A stretch of DNA of 64,000 nucleotides from Pseudoalteromonas marina (GTDB lineage Bacteria > Pseudomonadota > Gammaproteobacteria > Enterobacterales > Alteromonadaceae), in assembly GCF_000238335.3 (NCBI RefSeq), contig NZ_AHCB03000005.1, positions 1,798,001 to 1,862,000 of the forward strand, in the 5' to 3' direction. The position numbers and the translations under genes were made by a program. Every line of letters begins with the position of its first letter. The stretch's first letter is position 1. Of this stretch, positions 18,979 through 28,446 are shown piece after piece. The notes under the pieces were generated by a model. The model was not told the DNA's origin and did not search any database. It saw only the letters and a list, made by a program, of their open reading frames with translations.

Positions 18979-20329
18979 ATTTTTTAGAATAAATGAGCTC
19001 AATGTTGACTATTTTACTGCGATTTAAGGTAATTTTATAACGCTGATAAAGTGTTTTATCACCTTCTGTGTGCACCAATACCATGTTTAATTGATAACGT
19101 CGCTCAACGGCTTGTTTTGATATTTTATTGCTATCTAAATGGTAAAGCTTACCTTCACCACGTTTTAAATAACGGGCAAATGGCGCTAGGTTAAATTGCA
19201 GTGTTTGCTGCAACGTATCGTATCCAGGTAAAAACTCTTTGGCCGACACGCGCGTTTCACTCGCAAAGTGCAGCCATTGCGCAGCCTGTTTGTTTTGCTG
19301 GCGACGTTTTGAAAAAATGGTTTGAACTTCTTTCGGTATTTTTTTAAAACGCGTGTACTCAAGCCAAATGAACTGGCTGGCTATTTTGTCTTTGGTAATA
19401 CTATTTTTAAAGGTAAATCGCCATTTTGGCCGCCCTTGAACTATTGCGCGCCAAATTACACGGGTGATATCTTCTTTAAAAATTTCACGCAAACCATAAA
19501 TTACACCCAGTATCAAAATGAGAGTCGCTGTTACCTCTGTAAAACTGGAACGTGCATTAAGAATTACCAGCATCACAAACGCCATAATAACCGCCGTTAC
19601 CGTCCCCTTTACCAAGCGCTTTAGGTAACTATTTAAAAAGCGAGTATTGCGCTGAAGTATTACTCCATGCTCAATTAAGCGTTGCAATAAACGCATTTTA
19701 TTTGTGATTCGATTGGCGTCTTGAAGGGTGGTTTCAGAGTTATAGTTTTTATCTGCTCTGTACACGTTTTCGCTTTTACAAAATTGCAAAAGGTCGTTCC
19801 GCTCTTTAGCAAAATCGCTACTGCGCGGGCCTTCATCTAGTAATTTTAAAAATGATTGTTCAACGTGCCAACTCAGATAGTTATCTGCGTTTGTATAAAA
19901 CGGCAGTAACTTTTCATCATCGGGCGTATAACGGCGTAGCTTTTTTAATAGGCCTTCACTTTGCTCAAATAATTCATTTGCACGATTATAAAACTCTTCT
20001 GCCTCGCTTAACTTAAGCGCATCCTTAATATCAGCATCGAGCGCTAAACGCACTTGGTAACAAAATAAGTTTAGATTTTGCCTGTAGTCTTGCTGTTCGC
20101 CTTTGTTTTTACTTACAAAACGGCTTCGTACTAATGGCAAGTGAATATTGTTAGCGTTGTAAGCTAAGTGAGATTTAAACTGATTGTTGAAGTAAGATTC
20201 TTCGCTCAGTGTTTTAGGGTTTATTCCCATTTCGTTAGGAATAGAAAAGTACAGATCAATACGCTGCTCTGAACGCGCATTTAACTCGGGCTCAATGACA
20301 AAAGATAAATTTTCGTCTTGTTTTAACAA
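18977..20329 (-). CDS. Uncharacterised two-helix membrane protein
   Basis: A 450-residue protein not assigned to a named family. Residues 1-235 are charged and partly helical with no signal peptide. Two adjacent transmembrane helices (about 243-263, VKGTVTAVIMAFVMLVILNA, and 268-287, TATLILILGVIYGL) form a hairpin. The C-terminal 160 residues are basic and cytoplasmic-like. This topology puts most of the protein inside the cell. It is a single gene between two terminators, and nothing around it suggests a function. Confidence 0.75.
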   Translation of the reverse strand: MLKQDENLSFVIEPELNARSEQRIDLYFSIPNEMGINPKTLSEESYFNNQFKSHLAYNANNIHLPLVRSRFVSKNKGEQQDYRQNLNLFCYQVRLALDADIKDALKLSEAEEFYNRANELFEQSEGLLKKLRRYTPDDEKLLPFYTNADNYLSWHVEQSFLKLLDEGPRSSDFAKERNDLLQFCKSENVYRADKNYNSETTLQDANRITNKMRLLQRLIEHGVILQRNTRFLNSYLKRLVKGTVTAVIMAFVMLVILNARSSFTEVTATLILILGVIYGLREIFKEDITRVIWRAIVQGRPKWRFTFKNSITKDKIASQFIWLEYTRFKKIPKEVQTIFSKRRQQNKQAAQWLHFASETRVSAKEFLPGYDTLQQTLQFNLAPFARYLKRGEGKLYHLDSNKISKQAVERRYQLNMVLVHTEGDKTLYQRYKITLNRSKIVNIELIYSKK

Positions 20330-20385
20330 TCAACTCTCCTTTTTCTATTCGTTTTAGTTTACTTGCCTCCAGTAATTTGTTCAAT

Positions 20386-20412
20386 AAAAAAGGCCCCGTA
20401 AACACGGAGCCT
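20386..20412 (-). terminator. Terminator of the second TonB receptor gene
   Basis: Imperfect stem GGCTCCGT / ACGGGGCC with a short loop. Read leftward, a T6 run follows. It lies 50 bases past the receptor stop codon. Confidence 0.75.
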
Positions 20413-20462
20413 TACTCGTTTAAATATTTAACTTAAACACTGGTTAAAGTATTTGTTTGCAG

Positions 20463-22907
20463 TTAAAACTTATAGTTAATACTTGCGAATACTCGTGAAC
20501 CAATTACGTCGTAAATCTCAGGTACGGTGCCCATGTCATTTCCGCCAAGTACTTCTTCTGGCTCTTTATCAAAAATATTATTCATACCACCTGTCACTTT
20601 CAGTGACTCATTTAGGTTATACGTCATTGAAATATCGTGATAAATAACATTATCTGTGCTGAACGACTCGCCGTAGTAGTCGCCACTCATGCCACGAATA
20701 AAGCGTGCGTTATAAAGCACACTAAACGCATCAGACAAATCGTAGTTTACAGATAAGTTAGATTTGATTTTAGAGTAACCACCAATGTTACCGTCAATAG
20801 TCCCCGTATAATCAATATCATCTTGCTCAAATTCAACCAAGTAGGTTGTATCTAAGTTAATACGGTAGTTATCGGCGGTGTAACCAATGTTCCAATCAAT
20901 ACCTGACGTTTTTTGAGAGCCAACATTGGTTAATGCTGAGCTTAAATTTGATAAATCACCCGCTGGGGTAATATTTACCGAATCACACGATTGCGTGTCG
21001 CCCGCAAAACAGTTGTTCATTTCGTTTTGTACATCTAAACGCGTGATGGCGTTTGTAATGTCAAACTTCCAGTAGTCAAGTGTTGTAGATAAACCATCAA
21101 CTACTTCCCATACCATACCAAATGTAAACGAACGGCTTTCTTCTGCTTGTAAGTCTGCATCACTGGTGTAATTTACCAAAATTTGTGCGTCTTGCTCGTT
21201 GCCCCATGGATCGGCTAGGTAATCGTAAGAGCCCGAGTTGCCACCAAATAGTTCAGCAACATTTGGCGCTCTAAAGCCGGTAGCTAGTACAGAACGAACC
21301 ATAAATGAATCTGTTACATCCCATGTAGCACCCAGTTTCCACGTTGTTTCACCACCAAAGGTAGAGTAATTATCGTAACGTGCAGCCCCTTCAAGTGTCA
21401 CGACTTCTAATACCGGCATCGATGTTTCAAAGTAGATAGACTGTACCGAATAGTCACCTTCAGTAGGGTCTTGCTGTGCTGCTGTACTTTGGCCCAATTG
21501 TGTAATTAAATCGGGTGTATAAAAACCACTTTCAAAACGGTTCTCTATACCTATTGCGTAACCAATATCGTTATCGGTTAGTGCGCTGTAACCTGCAGAT
21601 AAGATAAACTGCTCATTTCCACCTTCATTACTTTCAGTGTAAATAGAATCGTTAGCAGTTAAAAAGTCACGGCTAAGTGCATCACCACTAAACCAAACCG
21701 CTTGGTTTGCGTAAATACTTTGCTCTACTTGGCTTGCATTGATTGAGTTTTGTACTTTATCTTTAGAGTCGTTTCTGCCGTATGTAGCACTTACATCCCA
21801 GCTTGCATCGTTATCTAAGACGCCTTGTAATGCCACTGATGCACGGTATGTGTCTGTTGTTTGCTCGTATATTCGCGGCCCAGCATCAACCATTCTTCTG
21901 CGATACTCTAGCGAATCGGCAAGCTCACCGTCGACAATAAACGCATTGGTGTATTCGTTATCAAGGTTTGCTGTAAGTAAATCTACACTGGCTGGTTGAG
22001 GTGCCAATTGCTGTGATGAATCACGGCGTGTATACATAAGGTCAACATTGAATGTGGTATCAGCGTCTAGCTCTTTATCAAAGCTTGTAAATAAACTGTA
22101 CAGATCGTTTGGTGTTTGTGCATAACTCGATGTAGTAAAGTCGTACGACGTTGTTCTATCTGCAAACTCACCATTACCTTCGTATGTTTTACCGCCTAGC
22201 GTACCTTGTGGAATAAACGAAGACTGCCCTGCAGGCACAAAGCTACGATCTGATTGAATCACCTCGCCACGGCTTGAAAACTGTGCACCAACAACTAAGT
22301 TACCATCGGCAACCTGCATGCCGTGTAATAAGCTAGTACCGTAGTTGTTACCATCACCCTTAGTTGTGCGACTTCCTTCAACATTAAGCTCAGTACCTTC
22401 AAAATCTTTTTTGGTGATAATGTTAACAACACCAGCAATTGCATCAGACCCATACACCGCTGATGCACCATCTTTTAAGATTTCAATTGATTTGATCATT
22501 GCAACAGGAATGGTATTTAAATCAACTGAAGAGTCTGCACCGGTTCCAGAAGAAACCATACGACGACCATTTAATAACACTAGGGTACGTTGTGATCCCA
22601 TGCCACGTAAGTTAACAGTTGCAGAACCACCTGAACCATTATTACTTGAAGCACCAAGGCTTATACCCGCAGCAGATGGCTGAGTTGAGAGAATATCGGC
22701 AACAGAAGTGAAACCACTTTTTGCAATAAAGTCATCGCCAATAACGGTAATTGGGCTGGCTGTTTCTATATCAGTACGGTTGATACGTGAACCCGTGACC
22801 TGAATTTTTTCGATTGAATTTGCAGCTTCGTCTGCTGCTAGTACATGTACACTTGAAAACATTGGGATGGCTGCTATTACAGCTAGACCAAGAGTCGATT
22901 TAGTCAT
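20463..22907 (-). CDS. TonB-dependent outer-membrane receptor
   Basis: An 814-residue receptor with signal peptide (1-24, ending HVLA), a TonB-box-like segment IEKIQVTGS, a plug domain (about 45-165, with LRGMGSQRTLVLLNGRR and EILKDGASAVYGSDAIAGVVN) and a 22-strand-type barrel ending in INYKF. It has no STN domain. The plug type is common in Alteromonadales receptors for peptides or plant and algal compounds, but the substrate is not readable. It is monocistronic, with a long 5' region. Confidence 0.92.
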   Translation of the reverse strand: MTKSTLGLAVIAAIPMFSSVHVLAADEAANSIEKIQVTGSRINRTDIETASPITVIGDDFIAKSGFTSVADILSTQPSAAGISLGASSNNGSGGSATVNLRGMGSQRTLVLLNGRRMVSSGTGADSSVDLNTIPVAMIKSIEILKDGASAVYGSDAIAGVVNIITKKDFEGTELNVEGSRTTKGDGNNYGTSLLHGMQVADGNLVVGAQFSSRGEVIQSDRSFVPAGQSSFIPQGTLGGKTYEGNGEFADRTTSYDFTTSSYAQTPNDLYSLFTSFDKELDADTTFNVDLMYTRRDSSQQLAPQPASVDLLTANLDNEYTNAFIVDGELADSLEYRRRMVDAGPRIYEQTTDTYRASVALQGVLDNDASWDVSATYGRNDSKDKVQNSINASQVEQSIYANQAVWFSGDALSRDFLTANDSIYTESNEGGNEQFILSAGYSALTDNDIGYAIGIENRFESGFYTPDLITQLGQSTAAQQDPTEGDYSVQSIYFETSMPVLEVVTLEGAARYDNYSTFGGETTWKLGATWDVTDSFMVRSVLATGFRAPNVAELFGGNSGSYDYLADPWGNEQDAQILVNYTSDADLQAEESRSFTFGMVWEVVDGLSTTLDYWKFDITNAITRLDVQNEMNNCFAGDTQSCDSVNITPAGDLSNLSSALTNVGSQKTSGIDWNIGYTADNYRINLDTTYLVEFEQDDIDYTGTIDGNIGGYSKIKSNLSVNYDLSDAFSVLYNARFIRGMSGDYYGESFSTDNVIYHDISMTYNLNESLKVTGGMNNIFDKEPEEVLGGNDMGTVPEIYDVIGSRVFASINYKF

Positions 22908-23691
22908 GAAAGAATCCTACTTGTTGGAATTTACCAAGATTGGTAATGCTCATTTGTTATAAGAAGAATGAGTCGGCAGGCAACTTAAGCGCACTTAACT
23001 GAACGAAAACTTAACGCTTGAGTGGTTTTTGACAAAGACAAAAAAGACCAACCTAGAAAAGGTACAAAGGTTACTACTTGTTTCATTGTTAATATAAAAA
23101 TACAATTTAAAATTAATAAGTTAAAATAATTTTTATACAATTAAAGTACAGATGAAATCAAACACCTCTACTTTGTAATCAAATGTAATTACACCCGTTG
23201 TTTAGCAATAATTCAGGTATTAACAACTTAATCACACCCCATTATTAAAAAGGTAAAAGCACCTGAAAGTTGCTAACTCATAAGAAAAGCTTTTGCTTCA
23301 TAGTGAATAATAAGTTCGCTTATTTTGCGTGGGCATAACTGCTCATAATTTGGTCTACACTATATGAATAACGTGAGATTTTGATATTAACTATGGTTAT
23401 AAATCAAATTAGCTGGCTGGAATAAATACGGCATTTAAGAACGCTTAACTTTGTGACTACGCACTTTTGACAGGACTAATTACAAAATTAGTTTTAGATG
23501 TATTTTTTGAAATTTTAGCACTAATGACTAAAGGGTTAGTGCATTTAATTAATTACGTTTTGCTGGGCATTGGCATTACAGGTTCAAGTTTGAACCTATC
23601 AAAAAGAAAAGTTTATAAGCTTAGGTAAACAACAAATTTGGGATAAAACGTGATCGGTTAACTGGTTAATTCGTAATATTATTAAAGCTCG
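22908..23691. other. Non-coding region between a TonB receptor gene and a lipoprotein gene
   Basis: 784 AT-rich bases with no credible gene. The part next to 22907 should hold the receptor promoter. An 18-base dyad lies at 23580-23597, and a weaker inverted repeat GCACTAA / TTAGTGC lies at 23518-23542. I see no RNA gene. Confidence 0.6.
23580..23597. promoter_or_regulatory. Perfect dyad, possible operator
   Basis: AGGTTCAA-GT-TTGAACCT has 8-base arms around a 2-base centre. It lies 95 bases beyond the lipoprotein stop codon and about 670 bases upstream of the receptor start. No T run follows on either strand, so it is not a standard terminator. Confidence 0.35.
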
Positions 23692-24117
23692 TTAGTAGGT
23701 AACATAAAAGTAATAGTTAAGGGTATCTTCGGTTGAAGTGATTGTATTTATAACAGTTAATTCAAGGGTCCAAAGCATATTGTTTTCTGAGCAAATGCCA
23801 ACCATTGTTTCGCTTTGCCACAAATCCCCTCGCTGTACAAACTGCTGCGGGATAAATCCCATGTACATAGTTATGCCTTTCAATTTTGCTTGGCTGATTT
23901 TTGTATTGTTGGGTAATTTGCTGAAAATTGTAAAAGGTGTTTCAGGTGAAAGAGATTGATCACTGAGCCACACTTTCACTTTATTTGGGAAGGTACATTC
24001 TTGGTTAGGTTCGCAGTTTGAATTTTTATGTATGCTTGCGTCTTTTTGATTATCAAAATCACAGGCGGTCAACAATAAAAGTAGCAAAAACACATAACAT
24101 AATTGGGTTGCTTTCAT
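23692..24117 (-). CDS. Uncharacterised lipoprotein
   Basis: A 141-residue protein with a lipoprotein signal peptide (LLLLLLTAC, acylated Cys at residue 18). The mature part has a Cys pair (NCEPNQEC) and a beta-rich body; no family is recognised. The start at 24117 is chosen because CGGAG lies about 10 bases upstream; an in-frame start at 24171 would put charged residues before the signal. It is divergent from the cbb3 oxidase operon and may share its FNR-controlled region. Confidence 0.7.
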   Translation of the reverse strand: MKATQLCYVFLLLLLLTACDFDNQKDASIHKNSNCEPNQECTFPNKVKVWLSDQSLSPETPFTIFSKLPNNTKISQAKLKGITMYMGFIPQQFVQRGDLWQSETMVGICSENNMLWTLELTVINTITSTEDTLNYYFYVTY

Positions 24118-24454
24118 AAAAATTCGCTCCGAATAAAAGCAGATACTAATAATCAAGCTTATAAATGACAAGCATGGCCCACTAAATAATCAAATTTAGG
24201 CACTCAGCTAATCAAAAAATAGACAACAAAGCCACAAAGTTTGATTGATGTCATAATATTACGTAATTGACCTATCTTTTTTAGGCCAAAAATTTTATTA
24301 TTTCCCTCGCAAAAATTAGGGTTTCTCGAGTTTGTTTTCTGAAGCATTCATGCTTTGAACGTTTTAGGTAACATGCTTGTGAAGTAATAGTAGGCCCCAC
24401 TTTTTAAGTGGGTAATTCATTTCTAAACGCATTTATTGCAGCGGAAGCCAGAAA
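24118..24454. other. Divergent control region of the lipoprotein and cbb3 operon
   Basis: 337 bases holding an FNR-type site (24241-24254), a likely -10 element near 24273-24278 and a leader hairpin CCCACTT / AAGTGGG (24396-24412) in the presumed ccoN 5' untranslated region. The leader would be about 165 bases long if the -10 call is right. Confidence 0.5.
24241..24254 (+). promoter_or_regulatory. FNR-type site upstream of ccoN
   Basis: TTGATTGATGTCAT matches the FNR consensus TTGAT-N4-ATCAA at 8 of 10 positions. It is centred about 40 bases upstream of the start site implied by TATCTT at 24273, which is the class II activation position. An fnr gene lies downstream in the same cluster. Confidence 0.5.
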
Positions 24455-25888
24455 ATGAGCCAAACAGTAGCATCACAAACTGAGTATAACTATAAAGTTG
24501 TACGCCAATTCGCTATTATGACAGTGATTTGGGGCATCGTTGGCATGAGTATTGGGGTTCTGATTGCTGCCCAATTAGCTTGGCCAGCACTTAACTTTGA
24601 TACACCATGGTTAACTTACTCTCGACTACGTCCGTTACACACGAACGCAGTAATTTTCGCATTTGGTACAAGTGCACTTTTTGCGACGTCTTATTACGTC
24701 GTGCAACGTACTTGTCAAACGCGCCTTTTCTCAGACAAACTTGCCGCAATTTCATTTTGGGGCTGGCAGCTAGTTATTGTATTAGCAGTAATTACCTTAC
24801 CATTAGGTATTACAAGCTCTAAAGAATACGCTGAACTAGAATGGCCAATCGATATTTTAATCGCTGTTGTTTGGATTATTTATGCAGTTGTATTTTTTGG
24901 TACTTTAATTAAACGTAAAGTATCGCATATCTATGTTGCTAACTGGTTCTATGCTGGCTTTATCATCACTGTTGCAGTACTGCACATTGTGAACAGCATG
25001 GCAGTGCCTGTATCGTTAACTAAATCATACTCTATCTACGCAGGTGCAGTAGATGCGATGGTTCAATGGTGGTACGGTCATAACGCTGTAGGTTTCTTAT
25101 TAACAGCTGGTTTCTTAGGTATGATGTACTACTTTGTACCTAAACAAGCAGGTCGCCCTGTATACTCTTACCGTTTATCGGTCGTTCACTTTTGGGCGCT
25201 TGTATCTCTATACATTTGGGCTGGTCCTCATCACCTTCACTACACTGCACTTCCAGATTGGACGCAAAGTTTAGGTATGGTTATGTCAATTATCTTATTC
25301 GTTCCATCTTGGGGCGGTATGATTAACGGTATAATGACCTTATCGGGTGCGTGGCATAAACTGCGAACTGACCCAGTACTTCGTTTCTTAGTTGTATCAC
25401 TCTCTTTCTACGGTATGTCTACGTTTGAAGGCCCAATGATGGCAATTAAATCTGTGAACGCGTTATCTCATTACACAGATTGGACTGTAGGCCACGTTCA
25501 CTCAGGTGCACTTGGTTGGGTAGCTATGATTTCTATTGGTGCTATTTATCACCTTATCCCTGCACTATTTGCACAAGGTCGTATGTACAGCATTAAGCTT
25601 GTTAACACACACTTCTGGTTACACACTGTTGGTGTTGTTTTATACATTGTTGCAATGTGGATTTCAGGTGTAATGCAAGGTCTTATGTGGCGTGCAGTAA
25701 ATGCTGACGGTACATTAATGTATAGCTTTGTTCAGTCTTTAGAAGCATCACATCCTTTCTACATAATGCGTTTTGTTGGCGGTGTATTCATCGTAACAGG
25801 TATGTTAGTTATGGCTTATAACGTTTTCCGTACAATTTCAGCTGAAAAAGAATCACTGAAGTTAGACGCGCAAGCACAATTAGCATAA
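24455..25888 (+). CDS. ccoN: cbb3-type cytochrome c oxidase subunit I
   Basis: A 477-residue catalytic subunit of the high-affinity cbb3 oxidase, a polytopic inner-membrane protein carrying haem b and the haem b3/CuB centre. Family histidines are visible in [35 protein letters not shown] and [10 protein letters not shown]. Twelve or more transmembrane helices span the length. First gene of ccoNOQP, with 9 bases to ccoO. Probably activated by FNR through the upstream site. Confidence 0.97.
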   Translation: MSQTVASQTEYNYKVVRQFAIMTVIWGIVGMSIGVLIAAQLAWPALNFDTPWLTYSRLRPLHTNAVIFAFGTSALFATSYYVVQRTCQTRLFSDKLAAISFWGWQLVIVLAVITLPLGITSSKEYAELEWPIDILIAVVWIIYAVVFFGTLIKRKVSHIYVANWFYAGFIITVAVLHIVNSMAVPVSLTKSYSIYAGAVDAMVQWWYGHNAVGFLLTAGFLGMMYYFVPKQAGRPVYSYRLSVVHFWALVSLYIWAGPHHLHYTALPDWTQSLGMVMSIILFVPSWGGMINGIMTLSGAWHKLRTDPVLRFLVVSLSFYGMSTFEGPMMAIKSVNALSHYTDWTVGHVHSGALGWVAMISIGAIYHLIPALFAQGRMYSIKLVNTHFWLHTVGVVLYIVAMWISGVMQGLMWRAVNADGTLMYSFVQSLEASHPFYIMRFVGGVFIVTGMLVMAYNVFRTISAEKESLKLDAQAQLA

Positions 25889-25897
25889 CGGAGTGAG

Positions 25898-26575
25898 ATG
25901 ATGAGCAATAAAAATTCACAAAACAAACATGAAATAGTAGAAAAAAACGTTGGCCTTATGGCCATACTGACTGTTTTTGCTATTAGCTTTGGTGCATTAG
26001 TTGAAATTACTCCACTTATGTTCCAAGACGACACAACAAAACCAGTAGATGGCTTACGTCCTCTAAATGCATTAGAAATGGAAGGCCGCGATATTTACGT
26101 GCGTGAAGGTTGTTATAACTGTCATTCACAAATGATCCGTCCTTTTCGTGACGAAGTTGAACGTTACGGCCACTACTCTGTAGCAGGCGAGTCAGTATGG
26201 GATCACCCTTTCCAATGGGGTTCTAAACGTACTGGACCTGACCTTGCTCGTGTTGGTAAACGTTACTCGGACGATTGGCATTATGCTCACTTAGTGAACC
26301 CGCGTGATGTGGTTCCTGAGTCTAATATGCCAGGTTTCCCTTGGTTAGCAGAGAACACAGTTGATACCAGCTTAACTCTGAAAAAACTACAAATTTTCCG
26401 TGATACATTCGCTATTAACCCAGAAAACCCAAAACATCCGGGGTTAGGTTACGGTAGCAATGAAGAACTAATAGCTGACGTTGCCAAAGTTGATGCAATG
26501 AATGACGGTAAAGGTGCAACAGAAATGCAAGCCCTTATCGCTTATTTGCAACAGCTTGGCACGCACTTGAAGTAA
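25898..26575 (+). CDS. ccoO: cbb3-type cytochrome c oxidase subunit II
   Basis: A 225-residue membrane-anchored monohaem cytochrome c that passes electrons to CcoN. One N-terminal transmembrane helix (about 20-40) is followed by the haem motif C72-Y-N-C75-H76 and the family block [16 protein letters not shown]. Likely axial Met in NMPGFPW. Two consecutive ATG codons start the gene after GGAG. Complete for the family. Confidence 0.97.
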   Translation: MMSNKNSQNKHEIVEKNVGLMAILTVFAISFGALVEITPLMFQDDTTKPVDGLRPLNALEMEGRDIYVREGCYNCHSQMIRPFRDEVERYGHYSVAGESVWDHPFQWGSKRTGPDLARVGKRYSDDWHYAHLVNPRDVVPESNMPGFPWLAENTVDTSLTLKKLQIFRDTFAINPENPKHPGLGYGSNEELIADVAKVDAMNDGKGATEMQALIAYLQQLGTHLK

Positions 26576-26580
26576 TTATT

Positions 26581-26766
26581 ATGGATTACGGAACATACAG
26601 AGGCATTTTAACTCTGGTAATTTTAGTATTGTTTATTGTGATTGTTGTATGGGCATACAGCAAGCGTACCAAAAATCGTTTTGACGACGCCGCTAATGCC
26701 ATTTTTGAAGATGAAAAAAAACATAACAACACACTCTCTAACGAGGAAAAGGAGTCTGAAAAATGA
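26581..26766 (+). CDS. ccoQ: cbb3 oxidase small subunit CcoQ
   Basis: A 61-residue single-span membrane protein (helix about 8-28, GILTLVILVLFIVIVVWAYS) with a charged cytoplasmic tail, matching CcoQ/FixQ, which stabilises the oxidase complex. It sits between ccoO and ccoP and its stop overlaps the ccoP start by 4 bases. Confidence 0.93.
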   Translation: MDYGTYRGILTLVILVLFIVIVVWAYSKRTKNRFDDAANAIFEDEKKHNNTLSNEEKESEK

Positions 26767-27797
26767 CTAGCTTTTGGAGTATTTGGGTTATTGTTTTAAC
26801 CCTAGCATGCTTAATTATTATCTTTGGCCTATTAGTGTGGAACTTAAAAAACTACGCTGGTGTTGAAGAAGGTGAAGATTGTGGGCATGAGTATGACGGT
26901 ATTACCGAACTGAACAATCCGCTACCTAAGTGGTGGACTTACATGTTCTTCGCAACGTTTATTTGGTCTGTTTATTACCTAGCAGCATACCCAGGTTTAG
27001 GTAACTGGGAAGGGTTAGGTAAATGGACAAGCTCTAATCAGGGTATTACCTCTTTAGCGGAATCGAAAGAAGCCGTTAAGTTAGCAGCTGAAGAAGGCCG
27101 TTTTGTAAAACTTGATAAAGAGTATGAAGCAGCAGAAGAGCGTTTTGGTCCTATTTTTAACCGACTTGCAAAAGTACCTGTTTTAGATTTAGTTCAATCT
27201 AAAATTGATGGTGATGCAGCGCAGCAGCTAGCTCTTGAAAATGGCACAGAGCATGAGCAAACAGATGGTCAATTAGCGCTAGAAATTGGCCAGCGTTTAT
27301 TCTCTCAAAACTGTGCACAATGTCACGGCTCTGACGCGCGTGGTGGTATTGGCTTCCCTAACCTAACTGATAAAGACTGGTTATATGGTGGCACACCAGA
27401 CAAAATTAGAGAAACACTCCTAATTGGTCGTGTTGCAGCTATGCCTCCTTGGGGTGCAGCATTAGGTGAGCAAGGTATAAAAGAAATGACAGCACACGTG
27501 TTGAGCCTTTCTGGTCGTACAGTAAACCAAAAAGATGCAGCCGCTGGTGCAGCTAAGTTTGCTATGTGTGCAGCGTGTCACGGTGCAGACGGCAAAGGGT
27601 CAGTTGCTCATAACCTACCGTTTGGCGCACCAAACTTAACCGACAACATATGGTTATACGGTGGTTCTCAACGTGCCGTTGAAGAAACACTGCTTAACGG
27701 TCGTGCCGGTGTAATGCCAGCGTGGAAAGACATTTTAGGTGAAGATAAAATCCACCTTTTAACTGCGTACGTTTACAACTTATCGCAAGATAAATAA
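26763..27797 (+). CDS. ccoP: cbb3-type cytochrome c oxidase subunit III
   Basis: A 344-residue dihaem cytochrome c that receives electrons for the oxidase. N-terminal transmembrane helix (about 5-28), a second hydrophobic segment (about 58-76, WWTYMFFATFIWSVYYLAAYPGL in part), then two cytochrome c domains with haem motifs C184AQCH188 and C269AACH273. Axial methionines are likely in AAMPPWG and GVMPAWK. Last gene of the structural operon, closed by a terminator. Confidence 0.97.
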   Translation: MTSFWSIWVIVLTLACLIIIFGLLVWNLKNYAGVEEGEDCGHEYDGITELNNPLPKWWTYMFFATFIWSVYYLAAYPGLGNWEGLGKWTSSNQGITSLAESKEAVKLAAEEGRFVKLDKEYEAAEERFGPIFNRLAKVPVLDLVQSKIDGDAAQQLALENGTEHEQTDGQLALEIGQRLFSQNCAQCHGSDARGGIGFPNLTDKDWLYGGTPDKIRETLLIGRVAAMPPWGAALGEQGIKEMTAHVLSLSGRTVNQKDAAAGAAKFAMCAACHGADGKGSVAHNLPFGAPNLTDNIWLYGGSQRAVEETLLNGRAGVMPAWKDILGEDKIHLLTAYVYNLSQDK

Positions 27798-27846
27798 GCA
27801 CGCTGTTAATAGAATGTTTATAAATTAATTTATTAAATTCAATAGA

Positions 27847-27860
27847 TTAATCCAGATCAA
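27847..27860 (+). promoter_or_regulatory. Possible FNR-type site upstream of fixH
   Basis: TTAATCCAGATCAA matches TTGAT-N4-ATCAA at 9 of 10 positions. It lies 87 bases before the fixH start and touches the ccoP terminator stem. The spacing would suit a class I position if TATAAA near 27909 is the -10 element. Confidence 0.38.
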
Positions 27861-27886
27861 AAAAGCCTCCACTTGGAGGCTTTTTT
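27859..27886 (+). terminator. Terminator of the ccoNOQP operon
   Basis: AAAAAAGCCTCC / GGAGGCTTTTTT with loop ACTT, a perfect 12-base stem with a T8 tract, 61 bases after ccoP. It separates the structural operon from the assembly genes. Confidence 0.93.
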
Positions 27887-27946
27887 TTAGTCTTTTACGT
27901 ACAATTACTATAAAATAACCTCTTCGAAACTAATATTAGAGTCACT

Positions 27947-28438
27947 ATGCAACCTACTCCGTGGTATAAAAACTTTTGGCCTTGGTTTTTAATTTTTTTC
28001 CCGCTAGCAGCTATTGTTGGCTGTATTACTTTACTAATAACGGCAATTGGCAATGGCCCAGATATGGTCGTTGATGATTACTATAAAAAAGGTAAAGCAA
28101 TTAATTTAGAGCTCAGTAAGTTCGAGAAAGCAAAAGCACTTTACTTACATGGTGAATTAGCCGTAACTAACGACCGAGTGAGTTTTAAATTTACCAAAGG
28201 CGATAGCAGTAATGTATCTGCTTTAAAAGTGTCGTTTTACCACCGTACAATCAAAGCGCACGACTTTGAAGCGACACTTACAGCGAATGCAAACAAAGAA
28301 TTCACCGCACTTCTTGAAAATTACACTGAAGGTGCCTATTCCATTTTTGTTGAACCTATCGATAAAACATGGAAACTAAAAGAAAACATTACCCTACCTA
28401 CGGTTGAAACCGTTTTAGTTACGCCAAACTATAAGTAG
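27947..28438 (+). CDS. fixH: FixH/CcoH-family cbb3 oxidase assembly protein
   Basis: A 163-residue protein with one N-terminal transmembrane helix (about 10-35, NFWPWFLIFFPLAAIVGCITLL) and a periplasmic domain carrying the family pattern GPDMVVDDYYKKGKAINLEL. FixH/CcoH helps mature the cbb3 oxidase. It leads the assembly operon; the copper ATPase begins 8 bases after its stop. Confidence 0.9.
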   Translation: MQPTPWYKNFWPWFLIFFPLAAIVGCITLLITAIGNGPDMVVDDYYKKGKAINLELSKFEKAKALYLHGELAVTNDRVSFKFTKGDSSNVSALKVSFYHRTIKAHDFEATLTANANKEFTALLENYTEGAYSIFVEPIDKTWKLKENITLPTVETVLVTPNYK

Positions 28439-28446
28439 TTATTATT

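Noticed and set aside
24396-24412. CCCACTT / AAGTGGG hairpin in the ccoN leader as a riboswitch
   Set aside because: A single 7-base stem without any conserved aptamer-like sequence; recorded only as part of the control region.
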